A stretch of 57,725 nucleotides of DNA from Mycobacterium sp. IS-1264 (lineage in GTDB: Bacteria; Actinomycetota; Actinomycetes; Mycobacteriales; Mycobacteriaceae), in assembly GCF_001954195.1 (NCBI RefSeq), contig NZ_MBES01000048.1, positions 1-57,725 on the forward strand, given 5' to 3'. Every line of letters starts with the position of its first letter. Position 1 is the first letter of the stretch. This document shows, piece by piece, positions 1 to 8,159 of the stretch. The notes under the pieces are model-generated. The model saw only the letters and a list, made by a program, of their open reading frames with translations, searched no databases and was not told the origin of the DNA. The position numbers were made by a program, and so were the translations under genes.

Positions 1-2
1 CC

Positions 3-665
3 ACCTCCAGCGCCGCGGCACGCGCTTCTTCCGACAACAGGATCACGTGGTCCGCGCGGTTCAGCGTGGCGCCGACGGTGCCAACCTCGGTGGTGGCGAA
101 TCCGATTGTGATCGATCGGGATTCGCCCGGCGCCAGCACGACGCCGCCCGTGGTGCTCTTCGCGGGCACCATCGGCCGGCGCAAGGGTGTCGACCGGCTC
201 GTCGAGGCGTGGCGGCTGCTACTCGCCGAGGGCATCGAGGGAACCTGCCGGATTGTCGGGCGCGTCGACGACTACGTTCCCCCGCCCACCGAGCGCATGT
301 CCGTCGAGGGCCCAATACATCCGGATGGGGTGCGTGACTTGCTCCGGTCGGTGCGAGTGGTCACCCTGCCGTCGTTCGCCGAGGGAATGCCGATGATCCT
401 GACCGAGGCCCTCGCCGGTGCGCGTCCTTTCGTGGCGACTCCGGTCGGCGGGACGGCCGAAATCGCCTCGGACCCAAGCATGCTCGTGCCCGCGGGCGAT
501 GTGCCCGCCCTGGCCGCGGCCATCGGTCGGTACCTGCGCGACGCGGACTTGGCCGAGCGCGACGGGTTGCGGGGGCAGGCGCACATCGCGGCGACCCGCA
601 GCCCCGAAGTGATCGACGCGGAGCTCCGCCGGATCTACGAGGGCTGCGGTGTTGGAGCAGATTGA
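3..665 (+). CDS. Glycosyltransferase family 4 (GT-B), 5' truncated by window edge
   Basis: The reading frame is open to the left edge, so the N-terminal acceptor-binding half lies outside the window; about 220 C-terminal codons are present. The visible part is the nucleotide-sugar-binding Rossmann half of a retaining GT4 enzyme. It shows the NPI segment, a FAGTIGRRKGVDRLVEA strand-loop-helix, and the EX7E motif (EGMPMILTE) followed by VATPVGGTAEI. It probably transfers a hexose or deoxyhexose in glycan assembly at the cytoplasmic face of the membrane. Its stop lies 17 bases inside the next gene, so the two are translationally coupled. Donor and acceptor cannot be read from sequence. Confidence 0.85.
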   Translation, partial: TSSAAARASSDNRITWSARFSVAPTVPTSVVANPIVIDRDSPGASTTPPVVLFAGTIGRRKGVDRLVEAWRLLLAEGIEGTCRIVGRVDDYVPPPTERMSVEGPIHPDGVRDLLRSVRVVTLPSFAEGMPMILTEALAGARPFVATPVGGTAEIASDPSMLVPAGDVPALAAAIGRYLRDADLAERDGLRGQAHIAATRSPEVIDAELRRIYEGCGVGAD

Positions 666-1608
666 ACTTCGGGGACCGCAGCTGACACTGAGTGCGGTCG
701 GCTTCGGATGCGGCGGGCTGATGCAGTCGCCGTCCCGGAAGGAGCGCATGGCCGTGCTCGGCAGCGCGGTCGACTGCGGGATCACCCATTTCGACACCGC
801 GCGGATGTACGGGCTGGGCATGGCGGAGGCGGAGCTGGGGCTGTTCCTGCGTACGGTCAAGCGCGACAGCGTCACCGTCGCAACCAAATTCGGCATCGAC
901 GTCGGCGGCGCGGCCCGCCGTCTCGGCCGGTATCAAGCTCCGGCGCGCGCGCTGCTGCGAAAAGCCCCGGGACTCCGGCGCGCCGTCAAGCAACGCGCGA
1001 ACAGACCCGCGGATGCCCGGATATACGACGCGGACACGGCCGAACGCAGCCTCGATCAGAGCCTCGCGGCGCTGGGCGTCGACTACGTCGACATCCTGTT
1101 CGTCCATGGCCCCCGCCCGGGAGACACCATCGCCGGCGATGAACTACGCCGATTCTTCGAGCGCGCCCGCCAGCAGGGCAAGATCCGCGCGTGGGGCGTC
1201 TCCCAAGACGAGGGGCTCGAGGTGGACTTCGCCGGCGCATTCGCGCCCGACGGGGTGAACCAGCTTCGCGCCGACCTGCTCAATCCGCCGCCGCGTCCCG
1301 CGGATCTCGCGTTCGGCGTGCTGAACCGGCCGTACGCGGCGCTCTCGGCGGCGCTGCGAGCGGACGCGCTGTTGGCGCAGCGGTGGCGCGAGGCCCTGCA
1401 GATCGATCCGCTGGCCCCCGGCGTGCTCCCGAAGCTGATCCTCGGGTCCTCCGCTGCGGCAACGGGTTGCCCCGCAATCCTTTACAGCACCACCAAGCCA
1501 CACCGGGTCACCGAAGCCGCGGCCGCCGTCTCGTCGCCGCCGGACGAAGTGACCTCGACACGCTTTCGCACCCTGGTCGAGGAATTTCGAGCGGGGTTCG
1601 CGGCATGA
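649..1608 (+). CDS. Aldo/keto reductase family protein
   Basis: A 319-residue protein with a GTG start overlapping the preceding glycosyltransferase. It looks like an NAD(P)H-dependent AKR barrel: N-terminal GFGCGGL, the FDTARMYG segment carrying the catalytic Asp and Tyr, a Lys in VATKFG, and the His of FVHGP. Members reduce or oxidise carbonyls of sugars and small molecules. Between a glycosyltransferase and a GMC oxidoreductase it may modify a sugar or polyol, which is inference. It ends in an ATGA overlap with the following GMC gene. There is no counterpart at this place in the M. tuberculosis order as I know it. Confidence 0.85.
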   Translation: MLEQIELRGPQLTLSAVGFGCGGLMQSPSRKERMAVLGSAVDCGITHFDTARMYGLGMAEAELGLFLRTVKRDSVTVATKFGIDVGGAARRLGRYQAPARALLRKAPGLRRAVKQRANRPADARIYDADTAERSLDQSLAALGVDYVDILFVHGPRPGDTIAGDELRRFFERARQQGKIRAWGVSQDEGLEVDFAGAFAPDGVNQLRADLLNPPPRPADLAFGVLNRPYAALSAALRADALLAQRWREALQIDPLAPGVLPKLILGSSAAATGCPAILYSTTKPHRVTEAAAAVSSPPDEVTSTRFRTLVEEFRAGFAA

Positions 1609-3305
1609 TCCGTGGCCCAAAGGAATTCGTCGCCGACACGACGATCGAGACCGACGTCGTCGTCGTGGGGGCGGGTCCGATCGGCATCGTCACGGCGCTG
1701 GAGCTTGCCAGATCGGGCGTGCAAGTCGCGCTCATCGAAAGCGGTCTCACGCGTACGGAACACGCAGCACAGGAGTTGGCGACCCTGGACTCGCGCCAAG
1801 ACGACTACTTCCACTCGCGCAGCGAGCTGACGGTCCGCCGACAGGTCGGCGGCACCAGTGCGCTCTGGGGTGGGCGCTGCGTCAAGTTCGATCCCATCGA
1901 TTTCGAGGACCGGCCGATCACCGCGCAGGCGCCCTGGCCGATCGGGGACAAAGACATCGAGCCCTACCGGCAGCGGGCCTGCGATTGGGTGGGATGCGGT
2001 CAGGCGATATTCAATGCGCGCGAAATCCCCGAGATCGCGAACGCCGACCTAGTCGCCGGGCTTCCTGACGGTGCAGTGCGCACAACGGATCTCGAACGCT
2101 GGGCCCCAACGCGTTTCGGCCGCGAGTACCGGGCCGCGCTGCGCGACGCCTCCCGCCTTACGTTGTGGACCGGCCTGACGTGTACCGAAATCGTGACGAC
2201 CGAAGCCGGTGACTCCGTCGACCACCTCGTCGTCAAGACACTCGATGGCCGGGCGGGCCGGGTCGTCGCGACCGACTACATCATCGCGACCGGTGGACTC
2301 GAAGCGACTCGCCTGCTGCTCGCATCGGATCGCCATCATCCGGCCGGGCTGGGAAACGCCGGCGGCCACCTCGGACGCTGGTACATGTCCCACGTCGAGG
2401 CCCGCGTGGCGCGCGTGCATTTCGCCACCGACAGGGTGATCCATACCTACGAGCGGGACAACGAGGGGGTGTACGTCCGGCGGCGTTTTACCTTCGACCC
2501 ACAGCTACTCCGCGACACCGGGATGCCGAACGCCGCCGTCTGGCTGGTGAACCCGCCGATCAGCGACCCGGCCCACGGGAGTGGGATCCTGTCCGGGGTG
2601 TACCTCACGTTGATTTCCCCGCTCGGCCGGTTCCTGCTCGCCCAGGCCATTCGTGAGGCGCACACCAAGACGGACGGGTCACCGCGGATCCGCGCGCATC
2701 TGCGCAACATCGTGCGAGACCTGTTCGGTTCGATCCGATTCGCGATCGCGTTTCCTTACGCCCGGTTCCTCCGCAAGGGCCGCAAGGCGCCCGGCTTCTT
2801 CGTCAAAAGCGCAGACAATCGGTATCTGCTGCACTACCACGGCGAGCATCTTCCGCACTGGGAGAGCTGCGTCGAGCTCACCGACGAGCGGGATTCGCTT
2901 GGCATGCGCAGGATCCGGACCCATATGCACTTCTCGGACGCCGACTACGAGAGTGTGCGCAAGGCCATCGCCCTGATCGACGAGCACCTGCGCCGCCACG
3001 GTGTCGGCCGCGTGGAGTGGCTCACCGACGACGTCGAGCGGTCGGTGCATGCGTTCATGAAGGGGTACGCCGGCTTCCACCAGGTCGGAACCACTCGGAT
3101 GTCGGAGACTCCGCAGGGCGGGGTGGTGGATCCGAATCTCGCGGTGCACGGGGTGCGCGGGCTCTACGTTGCGAGCACGTCCGTGCTGCCGACTTCGAGT
3201 CAGGCCAACCCGACGCTGCTTGGGGTCGCCCTCGGTGTCCGGCTTGCCGAGCACGTCGCGAACGCCCGAATCGCCTGCGGGCCAGCGGATTCCAGGCCCG
3301 CCTGA
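1605..3305 (+). CDS. GMC family FAD-dependent oxidoreductase
   Basis: 566 residues. The ATG is chosen because it overlaps the aldo/keto reductase stop (ATGA) and is followed 15-20 codons later by the FAD dinucleotide-binding motif VVVVGAGPIGIV. The C-terminal half carries the GMC_oxred_C signature HQVGTTRMSETPQGGVVD, with the active-site His, then LYVASTSVLPTSSQANPTLL. The family oxidises alcohol groups of sugars, sterols or cyclitols with FAD. As third gene of an overlapping operon with a glycosyltransferase and an AKR, it probably tailors a carbohydrate (inference). Its stop is 3 bases from the convergent glycosyltransferase stop. Confidence 0.88.
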   Translation: MIRGPKEFVADTTIETDVVVVGAGPIGIVTALELARSGVQVALIESGLTRTEHAAQELATLDSRQDDYFHSRSELTVRRQVGGTSALWGGRCVKFDPIDFEDRPITAQAPWPIGDKDIEPYRQRACDWVGCGQAIFNAREIPEIANADLVAGLPDGAVRTTDLERWAPTRFGREYRAALRDASRLTLWTGLTCTEIVTTEAGDSVDHLVVKTLDGRAGRVVATDYIIATGGLEATRLLLASDRHHPAGLGNAGGHLGRWYMSHVEARVARVHFATDRVIHTYERDNEGVYVRRRFTFDPQLLRDTGMPNAAVWLVNPPISDPAHGSGILSGVYLTLISPLGRFLLAQAIREAHTKTDGSPRIRAHLRNIVRDLFGSIRFAIAFPYARFLRKGRKAPGFFVKSADNRYLLHYHGEHLPHWESCVELTDERDSLGMRRIRTHMHFSDADYESVRKAIALIDEHLRRHGVGRVEWLTDDVERSVHAFMKGYAGFHQVGTTRMSETPQGGVVDPNLAVHGVRGLYVASTSVLPTSSQANPTLLGVALGVRLAEHVANARIACGPADSRPA

Positions 3306-3308
3306 GGG

Positions 3309-4367
3309 TCAACGCCGGGCGGACAGCACCTCGGCGATGACTTCCAGGAAACGATCCGCGACGTGCTCGACGGCGCATCGGCGCGCGTAGTGGTTCGCCG
3401 CCCCCGCCCCCAGTTCTGCCGCGACGGCCGGGTCGGCCAGCAGATCGAACGCGGCGGCGAGCCCGGCGACGTCGTCGACCCCGACAGGGGCGCAGCCCGG
3501 CGGCTGGTATTCGGGCAGACCGCCGACGTCGGACACGATCGGCATGACGCCCAGCTGCATGGAGAGCACCTGCACGCCGCTTTGTGAAGCGCGCCGGTAG
3601 TGGGAGATCGAACCTTTCGCGGCGGCCAGCGTCGGGATCACATCGGCGTAGCGATAGCTGCCGTTGCGCCAGTGCGTGTGTTTGGGCAGCGCCGCCGCGT
3701 CCAGCGACCCGTCGCCGATGAGCACCAGGTTGTCGCCGCGCCAGCCGCCGCCGACAACATGTCGCCGCCACGCCTCGAGCACCACGTCGACATTCTTGTA
3801 GGGGTTGAGCCGGCCGAACATGACGACGTCGTGGCGGCCCTCGGCTCCCACGAACGGCGGCACCCGGGGCGGGTCGATGTCGCTGGCGAGCGGCACGACA
3901 TGCACCGGGGTGCCGGCGACGTCGCGGCGCTGCGCGACGGCGGCCGCGACGTAGTCGCAGTAGGTGATGGTGGCCGCCGACCGGGCGCCCCAGCGGTCGA
4001 ACACCGCCCGCTCGTAGGACGGCCGCTCTTCGTCGGGGTCGTGCGGATTGTCGTCGTGCACCACCTGGATCCGCGGCGTGCGCCCGGCCAGCGCGATCCA
4101 GCGTGGATCGCGGACGATCTCGGCGATCACGACGTCGGGCCGGAACCGGCGGACGCGGCGCCACGCCTTGACGGTTGGTGGCCAGGTCGCGGCGGTCTTG
4201 AATCGCGGATCGAGCACCAACTCGTAGTCGCGCGCGGCGTCCGACTCCGGGTGCCGATCGGAGGTCACCAGGAGCACGTCGGCCCCGCGCCGGATCAGCG
4301 CCTCGGACTGCACGCGTACCGCGGGTCGCGTCCACGGCGAAAGCCACAGCACCCGAGGCGAATTCAC
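3309..4367 (-). CDS. GT4-like glycosyltransferase lacking canonical EX7E glutamates
   Basis: 352 residues, GTG start overlapping the stop of the upstream methyltransferase (GTGA). GT-B fold features are clear: N-terminal VLWLSPWTRPAVRVQSEAL, central VVMFGRLNPYKNVDVVLEAW, and C-terminal PIVSDVGGLPEYQPPG. Where GT4 enzymes normally have E-G-x-x-x-x-L-x-E, this protein reads ASQSGVQVLSMQLG, so both glutamates are replaced. It may use a different donor-binding mode or be a non-catalytic partner. It forms a two-gene operon with the methyltransferase. The fold is well supported; activity is uncertain. Confidence 0.8.
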   Translation of the reverse strand: MNSPRVLWLSPWTRPAVRVQSEALIRRGADVLLVTSDRHPESDAARDYELVLDPRFKTAATWPPTVKAWRRVRRFRPDVVIAEIVRDPRWIALAGRTPRIQVVHDDNPHDPDEERPSYERAVFDRWGARSAATITYCDYVAAAVAQRRDVAGTPVHVVPLASDIDPPRVPPFVGAEGRHDVVMFGRLNPYKNVDVVLEAWRRHVVGGGWRGDNLVLIGDGSLDAAALPKHTHWRNGSYRYADVIPTLAAAKGSISHYRRASQSGVQVLSMQLGVMPIVSDVGGLPEYQPPGCAPVGVDDVAGLAAAFDLLADPAVAAELGAGAANHYARRCAVEHVADRFLEVIAEVLSARR

Positions 4368-5185
4368 GCTTCTCCGTCGGCGTGCAGGAACAAGTCGGCG
4401 TCGGTCCACATCCGGGTCTCCAGCGCGCGCCGCGGCACGCCCTGGAGGAGATTCGTGACCCGCGGGGAGGCCAGCAGGCGCCAGGCCAGCGGATTGATCT
4501 TGGCCCGGGTCCAGATGTGCAGACCCATCCCCCCGAGCCACCACCACCGGGTCTTGGAGGTGTGGAAGTGCATGCCGAAGCGCTCTCCGATGAGCTCCAG
4601 CGTGCGCTTTTGATAGAAGGTGATGTGCTGGCCGGTGGCGAAGGCGTAGTACATCCATTCCTCGGCGGGCGGCGGGCCGCCGTCGAACAGCTCCGTGGTG
4701 AAAACGATGGTGTCGGTGCCCGTCGTTTCCAGCAGCTCGGCGACGAATGCGACCGGGTCGGTGAGATGCTCCATCACTTCGAAGGCGGTGACCGCCGTGT
4801 ACGGCGCGCCCGGACCGGCGTGCGCCTCGAAGCCCTGCGCGGTCAGGTTGGGGGAGTACTTGTCCGTCCAGTAGTAGTCGAAGCCGATGTCGCGCATCAG
4901 GCGGGTGAAAACGCCGTAGCCGCCGGCCGCGTCGAGATACCGCCCGTTGCGATCGAAGAGAAAGAACAGCAGCACCGACATCGCGCGCGCCAGATATTGG
5001 TTGCGCCACAGCATGGTGGTATCGGCTGCCGCCACCGGGCTCGCATACGCTTCGTCCAGCCAATGAGGCTCTTCGGTCTGCAGCCCGCCGCAGCTGTCGC
5101 AGAAGTAATACTTACAGTCGTATTTGCCCAGGATCTTATGGGTGAACGCCGGATTGGTGCTGGAATTGCAGATGCGGCACAGCAC
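4364..5185 (-). CDS. Class I SAM-dependent methyltransferase with N-terminal Cys pairs
   Basis: 273 residues, GTG start with AGGAGG about 10 bases upstream. The N-terminus has two CxxC pairs (CRIC and CDSC, about 25 residues apart), like the zinc-binding start of sugar C-methyltransferases. The SAM-binding motif I is LDAAGGYGVFTRL, followed by the FEVMEHLTDP motif. Related enzymes methylate nucleotide sugars or glycan hydroxyls. The coupled downstream glycosyltransferase suggests that a methylated sugar is made or transferred. The gene diverges from the FkbM-like methyltransferase across an 80-155 base gap. The exact methyl acceptor is unknown. Confidence 0.82.
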   Translation of the reverse strand: MLCRICNSSTNPAFTHKILGKYDCKYYFCDSCGGLQTEEPHWLDEAYASPVAAADTTMLWRNQYLARAMSVLLFFLFDRNGRYLDAAGGYGVFTRLMRDIGFDYYWTDKYSPNLTAQGFEAHAGPGAPYTAVTAFEVMEHLTDPVAFVAELLETTGTDTIVFTTELFDGGPPPAEEWMYYAFATGQHITFYQKRTLELIGERFGMHFHTSKTRWWWLGGMGLHIWTRAKINPLAWRLLASPRVTNLLQGVPRRALETRMWTDADLFLHADGEA

Positions 5186-5324
5186 GGTTATCCAGCCTCC
5201 TGAACATCTTCCGCGACATCAGAGCGGAAGAAGAACACTGGTGAACCTACGGCACGCTCGGCGCGATGAGCAAGCCAAAACCGTCCGGAATTGATTGTGC
5301 GCAAGTGATTTACCCTCGGCGTGG

Positions 5325-5330
5325 TAGCTT
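5325..5330 (+). promoter_or_regulatory. Putative -10 element (TAGCTT) for FkbM-like gene
   Basis: A TANNNT hexamer ends 10 bases before the ATG at 5341. No Shine-Dalgarno lies between it and the start, so a leaderless or near-leaderless transcript is possible. Weak evidence on its own. Confidence 0.3.
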
Positions 5331-5340
5331 TAACCTCCAA

Positions 5341-6219
5341 ATGTCCAGAAGCGCGACACCCCCGCCGGGAAAGACGCTCAGGCAAAGGATCCGGCGCATT
5401 CTCGGCAGTGAAACGCGGGACCAGCTCAAGGATCTGATCCTTTTCGACCATTCCCAGTCGGTGAAGGCAAGCCATCCCAATCCGCTGAACCGGGCGGGGA
5501 AGAAGTGCTTTTCCGCGACCGACGAGGACGGGATAACGCTGGAGATCCTGCGCCGGATCGGCCGGCTCGACGACGGGGTCTTCGCCGAATTCGGTGTCGG
5601 CGACGGGACGGAGAACAACACACTGATTCTCGCGGCGCTGGGCTGGAAGGGCTTCTGGGTCGGCGGCCAGGATCTGGCGGTCGCATTCCAGTCCGGCCCG
5701 AGCTTCACTTACGAAAAGGCGTGGATCACCGCGGAGAACATCCTCGACCTCAGCCGGTCGTGCCTGCAGAGAATCGACGCCACGCAGGTCGACGTGATCT
5801 CGCTGGACCTCGACGGCAACGACATCTATCTCGTCGAAAAGCTGTTGGCGGGCGGTACCCGTCCCAAGCTGTTCATCGTCGAATACAACGGGAAGTTTCC
5901 GCCGCCGGTGAAGTTCCAGATCACCTACGACCCCGATCATGTCTGGGAGTCCGACGACTACTTCGGGGCCTCGCTGAGCAGTTTCGCCGCGTTGTTCGCG
6001 CGCTTCGACTACCGACTGGTGTGCTGCAATTCCCACTCGGGTTCCGACGCGTTCTTCATCGACACCGCCCTGTCCGAGCATTTTGCGGACGTGCCGACCG
6101 ACATCGACCAGCTCTACGTGGAGCCCCGGTACTTTCTCTACGGCGGATTCGGCCAGCACAAGACCTCCCCGCGCACGGTTGCGAAGATCCTGGGGGCAAA
6201 ACCCAAGCAGCCGAACTGA
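5341..6219 (+). CDS. FkbM-like SAM methyltransferase (putative)
   Basis: 292 residues from ATG 5341; an upstream in-frame ATG at 5266 would add 25 poorly structured residues. The core reads FAEFGVGDGTENNTLIL, a SAM-binding loop, then VDVISLDLDGNDIYLV and LFIVEYNGKF. This resembles the FkbM/Methyltransf_21 layout, with an acidic LDLDGND in place of the second motif. It is probably an O-methyltransferase acting on a glycan. It stands alone on the + strand and converges with the GT2-GT4 fusion (2 bases between stops). Family assignment is moderate. Confidence 0.55.
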   Translation: MSRSATPPPGKTLRQRIRRILGSETRDQLKDLILFDHSQSVKASHPNPLNRAGKKCFSATDEDGITLEILRRIGRLDDGVFAEFGVGDGTENNTLILAALGWKGFWVGGQDLAVAFQSGPSFTYEKAWITAENILDLSRSCLQRIDATQVDVISLDLDGNDIYLVEKLLAGGTRPKLFIVEYNGKFPPPVKFQITYDPDHVWESDDYFGASLSSFAALFARFDYRLVCCNSHSGSDAFFIDTALSEHFADVPTDIDQLYVEPRYFLYGGFGQHKTSPRTVAKILGAKPKQPN

Positions 6220-6221
6220 AT

Positions 6222-8159
6222 TCACAGCACGCCGTTGATGGCGTCGACGTAGGCGTCGGTCATCGCCTCGACCGTGTAGTGCCGGTGCATGCGCTCGAAG
6301 CCGCGTCGTCCCACCGACGGCAGCGCGCCGGGGTCGGCCAGGATCCGCGCCAGGTTTTCCCGCCATCCCGGCACCGACACGGGTTCGACGAGGAAACCCG
6401 CGCGTCCGAAATCCAGCATTTCCGGGACGGCGCAAATCGCCGACGCCGCGACGGGCACCGCCCGGGCCATCGCCTCGAGAATCACCAGCGGGAAGGCCTC
6501 GGAGCGGCTGGGGACGCACAGCAGGTCCGCGTCGGCCAGCGCGGGCCCGGGACCGGCCGACCATCCGCGCCAATGCACCCGATCGCGCAATCCGGCGGGG
6601 GTGCGCGCCTGCAGCCTCTCCCGATCGGGGCCGTCGCCGAAAATCGATAGCCGCCAAGGCATGTCGGCGAGCTCGCCGAGCGCCTCGATCAGCACGTGGG
6701 GGTTCTTGTGCTCGAGGATGCGCGAGAGCATCACCAGGTGCAACGGTTCGTCCGCGCGGCGGATCCGGGGCGCCGGGTCGGCGGGCGGTGCGACGCCGTT
6801 CGGCGCGACGAAGCGCCGCCCCCAAAGCCGATGCTGCGCGGCCAGCATGTCCCAATGCCGTTGCGCCAGCACTATGAAACCGTCCGCGCGGCGCATCGCG
6901 GCGGTCAGGGGCCGCGAGTAGATGGGCCGGTCTTCCTCGGGAGGAACGTGCGGCGCGACCAGCCAGCGCCGGCCCCGATCGGCGGCGCGCCACAACGTGG
7001 CGAACCCCGCCTCGGTGTTGGTGTCGGCGGTGATGAGCACCGCCGGCCCCGCGGGGATGTCGAGCGCCGGCGCCCACCAGGGCTGGCGCACCACCCGCAC
7101 GGTAGGCGGAATCTCGGAGATCAACGGGCCGAACCGCTGCATGCAGACGATGGTGACCGGGTAGCCGCGGCGGTCCAATTCCGTTGCCAGCAGCGCCTTT
7201 TGCCGCTCGGCGCCCCCGTACACCAGGCGGTTGGTGCTGATCACTATCGTCGGCAGGCCCCCGATGCTGGCCGCGGCGCGTTTCGGCCGTCGCATCCGGT
7301 CCAACAGCGTCGCCCCGGCCAAATACGCGTCGGCGTGGTGAACGCTGTGGCGGTGTTCGAGCAGCAGCGCGGCGCTGGCGCGAGCGAGGTCGCGGTCGCG
7401 GTCGCGGTCGCCGGCCACCGAATCGCCCTCATCGACACCGAGCTCGTCGGCCAGCAGCATTCGCCAGCCCGCCGCGCGGGCCCGGATCTGCCAGTCGGCC
7501 TGCGCGCCGTGCCGGAAGAACTCTTCGTCGAAACCGCCGACGGTGTTCCAGGCCGCGCGATTGACCGCCAGGCAGGCGCCGCCCAAATACCCTTTGATGC
7601 CTTGCGATTCGGGAGGTTGGCGGCGATAGAGTGCGGAGATCGGCGTGCCGCGCAGCGAGCCCGAGCCGCCCGTGCTGGCGGTGAGCGATCGGATCAGCGT
7701 TGGGCTGCGGGTCGCGATGTCCCACGGCCGTCGGCCCGGTGCGGTACCCATCGGCGAAACCGCCGCCACGCCGGGCCGGCGAAGCAACTCCCGGGTGCGA
7801 GTCAACGGTCCCACCAGGCGGGCGTGGGATTTGAGCAACAACAGGTCGGCGTCGCTCGGTGCGTGCTCCGCCAGCGTATTGAAAGCGGCTGCGCAGCCAC
7901 GGTTCGCCGGCCCCGACACCCAGTGCACGCCCGGGTACCGCGCGGCCAGGTCCGCCCGACCGGGTGATCCGTCGTCGTCCTCCCGGTAGACGTAGACCGG
8001 TAGTCGCGGAAGATGTTCGGCGATGCTGCGCAGGCATGTGTCGAGGGGCGCGTGGCTCTGGTCGCTCACGACCAGCACCGCAAGTGAGCGCTCGGATGGT
8101 AGGGCGGCCGGGGCGTCGACCGGGCGCTTGAGATATGCCCGGTCCATTTCGCGGGTCAT
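6222..8159 (-). CDS. Bifunctional GT2-GT4 glycosyltransferase fusion
   Basis: 645 residues; the ATG overlaps the flippase stop (ATGA). Residues about 20-230 are a GT-A/GT2-like domain: LAVLVVSDQSHAPLD, GPANRGCAAAFNTL, an LLLLKSHARL segment at the usual DxD position, and YLGGACLAVNRAAW/GGFDEEFF. A charged linker with a DRDRDRD run follows. The second half is a GT4 domain: LVYGGAERQKALL, PNGVAPP, RILEHKNPHVLIEAL, and EX7E in SRSEAFPLVILEAMA. Two transferases in one chain suggest two consecutive sugar additions. It is the last gene of the epimerase, initiating-transferase and flippase operon, fitting repeat-unit assembly at the inner membrane. Confidence 0.85.
   Translation of the reverse strand: MTREMDRAYLKRPVDAPAALPSERSLAVLVVSDQSHAPLDTCLRSIAEHLPRLPVYVYREDDDGSPGRADLAARYPGVHWVSGPANRGCAAAFNTLAEHAPSDADLLLLKSHARLVGPLTRTRELLRRPGVAAVSPMGTAPGRRPWDIATRSPTLIRSLTASTGGSGSLRGTPISALYRRQPPESQGIKGYLGGACLAVNRAAWNTVGGFDEEFFRHGAQADWQIRARAAGWRMLLADELGVDEGDSVAGDRDRDRDLARASAALLLEHRHSVHHADAYLAGATLLDRMRRPKRAAASIGGLPTIVISTNRLVYGGAERQKALLATELDRRGYPVTIVCMQRFGPLISEIPPTVRVVRQPWWAPALDIPAGPAVLITADTNTEAGFATLWRAADRGRRWLVAPHVPPEEDRPIYSRPLTAAMRRADGFIVLAQRHWDMLAAQHRLWGRRFVAPNGVAPPADPAPRIRRADEPLHLVMLSRILEHKNPHVLIEALGELADMPWRLSIFGDGPDRERLQARTPAGLRDRVHWRGWSAGPGPALADADLLCVPSRSEAFPLVILEAMARAVPVAASAICAVPEMLDFGRAGFLVEPVSVPGWRENLARILADPGALPSVGRRGFERMHRHYTVEAMTDAYVDAINGVL
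7388..7411. repeat. Four tandem GGTCGC hexamers inside the GT2-GT4 gene
   Basis: Four perfect copies of a 6-base unit lie in the linker between the two glycosyltransferase domains. On the - strand they encode alternating Asp-Arg. Gain or loss of a unit stays in frame, so linker length could vary between strains. Confidence 0.8.

Noticed and set aside
3600..4613. A 337-codon + strand frame over the GT4 and methyltransferase genes
   Set aside because: It spans the antisense of two overlapping genes with recognisable domains and has no motif or start signal of its own.
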